A stretch of 64,000 nucleotides of DNA from Macropodus opercularis (Eukaryota; Chordata; Actinopteri; Anabantiformes; Osphronemidae). Position 1 is the stretch's first letter. Each line of letters starts with the position of its first letter. The notes below the pieces were generated by a model. The model worked only from the letters and a program-made list of their open reading frames with translations, was not told where the DNA came from and did not search any database. Below are positions 62,568 through 64,000 of the stretch, piece after piece. The stretch is from the NCBI GenBank assembly GCA_030770545.1, contig JAUCMP010000026.1, positions 1,344,501-1,408,500 of the forward strand, read 5' to 3'. The position numbers and the translations under genes are program-made.

Positions 62568-62595
62568 GCTTCACATTAACTCTTTAATGTGAAGC
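62568..62595. repeat. 12-bp perfect hairpin with CTCT loop
   Basis: GCTTCACATTAA (62568-62579) and TTAATGTGAAGC (62584-62595) are exact reverse complements around a four-base loop. It lies between the two possible rnf145 poly(A) signals. Confidence 0.85.
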
Positions 62596-62811
62596 CTTTT
62601 AGGGTAAAGTAATGTACAGCGTTATTGGTTGGAGACCACGTCTCAGTACAGAAATAAAATGAAGGTTTTTGTGCTTTATCTCAGATGATTGTGGTTTTAA
62701 CTGTGCGGACAAATAACCGTGTAACAGGTTCTGTTCTGAGGAAGCACGTTTCACTTGGATCGGTTAATTAAACGCGGCCCGTCCGGACTTTTCTCGCGTG
62801 CGGGCTTGTGG

Positions 62812-62816
62812 CCAAT
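62812..62816 (+). promoter_or_regulatory. ube2d2: CCAAT box, ube2d2 promoter
   Basis: GGCCAATCAGC is a canonical NF-Y site. It sits about 450 bases before the ATG in CpG-rich sequence, with a GC-box-like CCGCCCCG just downstream. The transcription start is probably near 62870. Confidence 0.55.
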
Positions 62817-63266
62817 CAGCTTTCACATCCGCCCCGTCGCTCCGCAGCTTCTGCGCCGCCTCCGTCATAAAGCTTCAAATACGCGCAGGCAGCCGCTAGT
62901 TGGCTAACGGCGTCGACCGAAACCGAACCGGGAGCCGCTTTGTCGTCCGGAATACTTCATCTGGCACGCGCACTTATTACCTAGAGAACTGGGAGATAGA
63001 AGTAATCGATAGCAACGAGATAGGAGGAAACCTGGGGCTATTGAAGGCCAGCGAACCGCCTGTGGCTCGGAGAAGATCGACAGCTAGTTTTGTTACGTAG
63101 TTTTAGCACGCTAGCTTGCTAACTACGTTAGCTCGAGAAGAAAGGCCGTCGAGCTGACCCAGTGTCACTAATTGAACAGGTGGCGGATCGTCCTGGTATA
63201 TTACGGTACCTCTCAGTGCTCGGATCGTGAACCAACCCCAGGCTAAAGAACAGAACCAGAGAGAGG

Positions 63267-63290
63267 ATGGCCCTGAAAAGGATCCACAAG
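63267..63290 (+). CDS. ube2d2: Ubiquitin-conjugating enzyme E2 D2, first coding exon
   Basis: The exon codes MALKRIHK and then splices at AAG|GTAAGA; the rest lies beyond the window. This N-terminus is shared only by the UBE2D family. His at position 7 matches UBE2D2 (UBE2D1 has Gln, UBE2D3 has Asn). The first coding exon of UBE2D genes is this short. UBE2D2 is a broad-range E2 that serves many RING E3 ligases. With eight residues the family is clear, but the paralogue is less certain. Confidence 0.8.
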
Positions 63291-64000
63291 GTAAGATTTC
63301 GCCGCGTCGTCTGCGCTAGCTGGCTAGCCTAGCCTAGCTGCGCTAGCCTCCCATGTCGTAACTCCGCTAACGTTATCGCTCTTCTTGTTATGGTCAGCGG
63401 AACATGGCGCTCAAACTTATTAGGTCGTTTATATTTTGCGATGATTTTTTATAGATTTTGGTTGTTTTATGTTGCGTTAAATTAGGTCTTGTATATTTTT
63501 TTGGTCCTGACCGGCGCCTTGTAGCTAAGCCAGCTAGCATTAACAGTTTCTGTTACAGAGTGTGTTTGTCGAAGTGGCAACACAAAAGAGGCCGCAAGAC
63601 TTACACAACACTTCACCGCTTTAAGCGCGTTTAAGCGCAGTCTGGTGGCTATTCTGTCGTTTTACCGGAGCCCCACGTTGACACCGGGAGTCCGGGCGAA
63701 CTGTCTGAGCGTTGAGCTGCGGCGTTGCCACAAGCCGTGACTCATATCGCTCATCTGTTCATGATACATTTCCTTGGTATGTGGCCGTGTTTGTGCTCGG
63801 TCACATCACGGACTCTGTCGTGTGTGTGTGTGTTCTGGTAACTTAAGAGAACCCTGGGACCAGCAGAATCCAGTAGAGCAGTAGTTCACCCCGTGGCTTT
63901 GTGTTCACTCTGCAGTTCACCAGAGTCGTATTTCAGGGAAACCATAAAGTTCTTATGACATGGTGTTGGAGCACCGGGTGGGGCAGTGGCCTCCACCTGG
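63291..64000 (+). other. ube2d2: ube2d2 intron 1 (start)
   Basis: The donor GTAAGA is followed by GCTAGC/CTAGCC-rich sequence (63315-63350) and then ordinary intronic DNA to the window end. No acceptor leading into ELNDLARDPPAQC was found, so exon 2 lies outside. Confidence 0.75.

Larger units (their letters stand above)
61782..63266 (+). other. rnf145 3'UTR, gap and ube2d2 5' region
   Basis: AATAAA at 62303-62308 and at 62653-62658 are candidate rnf145 ends. Between them is a 12-bp hairpin. From about 62760 the sequence turns CpG-rich with a CCAAT box, and the stretch from about 62870 is probably the ube2d2 5'UTR. The 66-codon open frame at 62900-63100 is not supported as coding. Confidence 0.6.

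Overview
The window is teleost (percomorph-like) nuclear DNA. The genes are split by short GT-AG introns, their closest matches are vertebrate protein families, tandem GT repeats are present, and ten protein-coding genes fit in 64 kb. Several 5' regions carry clusters of GCTAAC/GTTAGC words. There is no prokaryotic operon, CRISPR array or phage content. All gene names rest on protein features recalled from the families, not on a database search.

Layout, left to right. Bases 1-12348 are probably an intron of arhgap5, whose last four coding exons (12349-16574) encode the RhoGAP domain, followed by a 3'UTR of about 2.8 kb. Next on the plus strand come nenf (19981-20934), the complete 13-exon ezrin gene (21699-26070) and the two-exon TASK potassium channel kcnk3 (27338-29249). 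A gap of about 4.4 kb follows, with a 77-unit, 10-bp minisatellite (29781-30550). Then comes mitochondrial amidoxime reductase marc1/mtarc1 (33656-36164), tail to tail with hhipl2 on the minus strand (37430-42570). Hhipl2 is head to head with dcaf10 (44060-46634), which is tail to tail with cpxm1 on the minus strand (49777-54462). Cpxm1 is head to head with rnf145 (first exon near 55800-56077, coding 56380-61781). The window ends in the first coding exon and first intron of ube2d2 (63267-63290 onward).

No shared pathway joins all ten genes. Two groupings stand out. The right third holds three ubiquitin-pathway genes: dcaf10 (CUL4-DDB1 substrate receptor), rnf145 (ER RING E3) and ube2d2 (E2). 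The set nenf, marc1 and hhipl2 matches human 1q32-q41 and looks like retained ancestral synteny, mixed with genes from other human chromosomes.

I found no convincing undescribed system. The best leads are a GC-AG intron in ezrin, the decamer minisatellite with coded variants, a long open frame running from hhipl2 exon 2 into its intron, a changed motif in the rnf145 membrane domain, and candidate CTCF sites around dcaf10.
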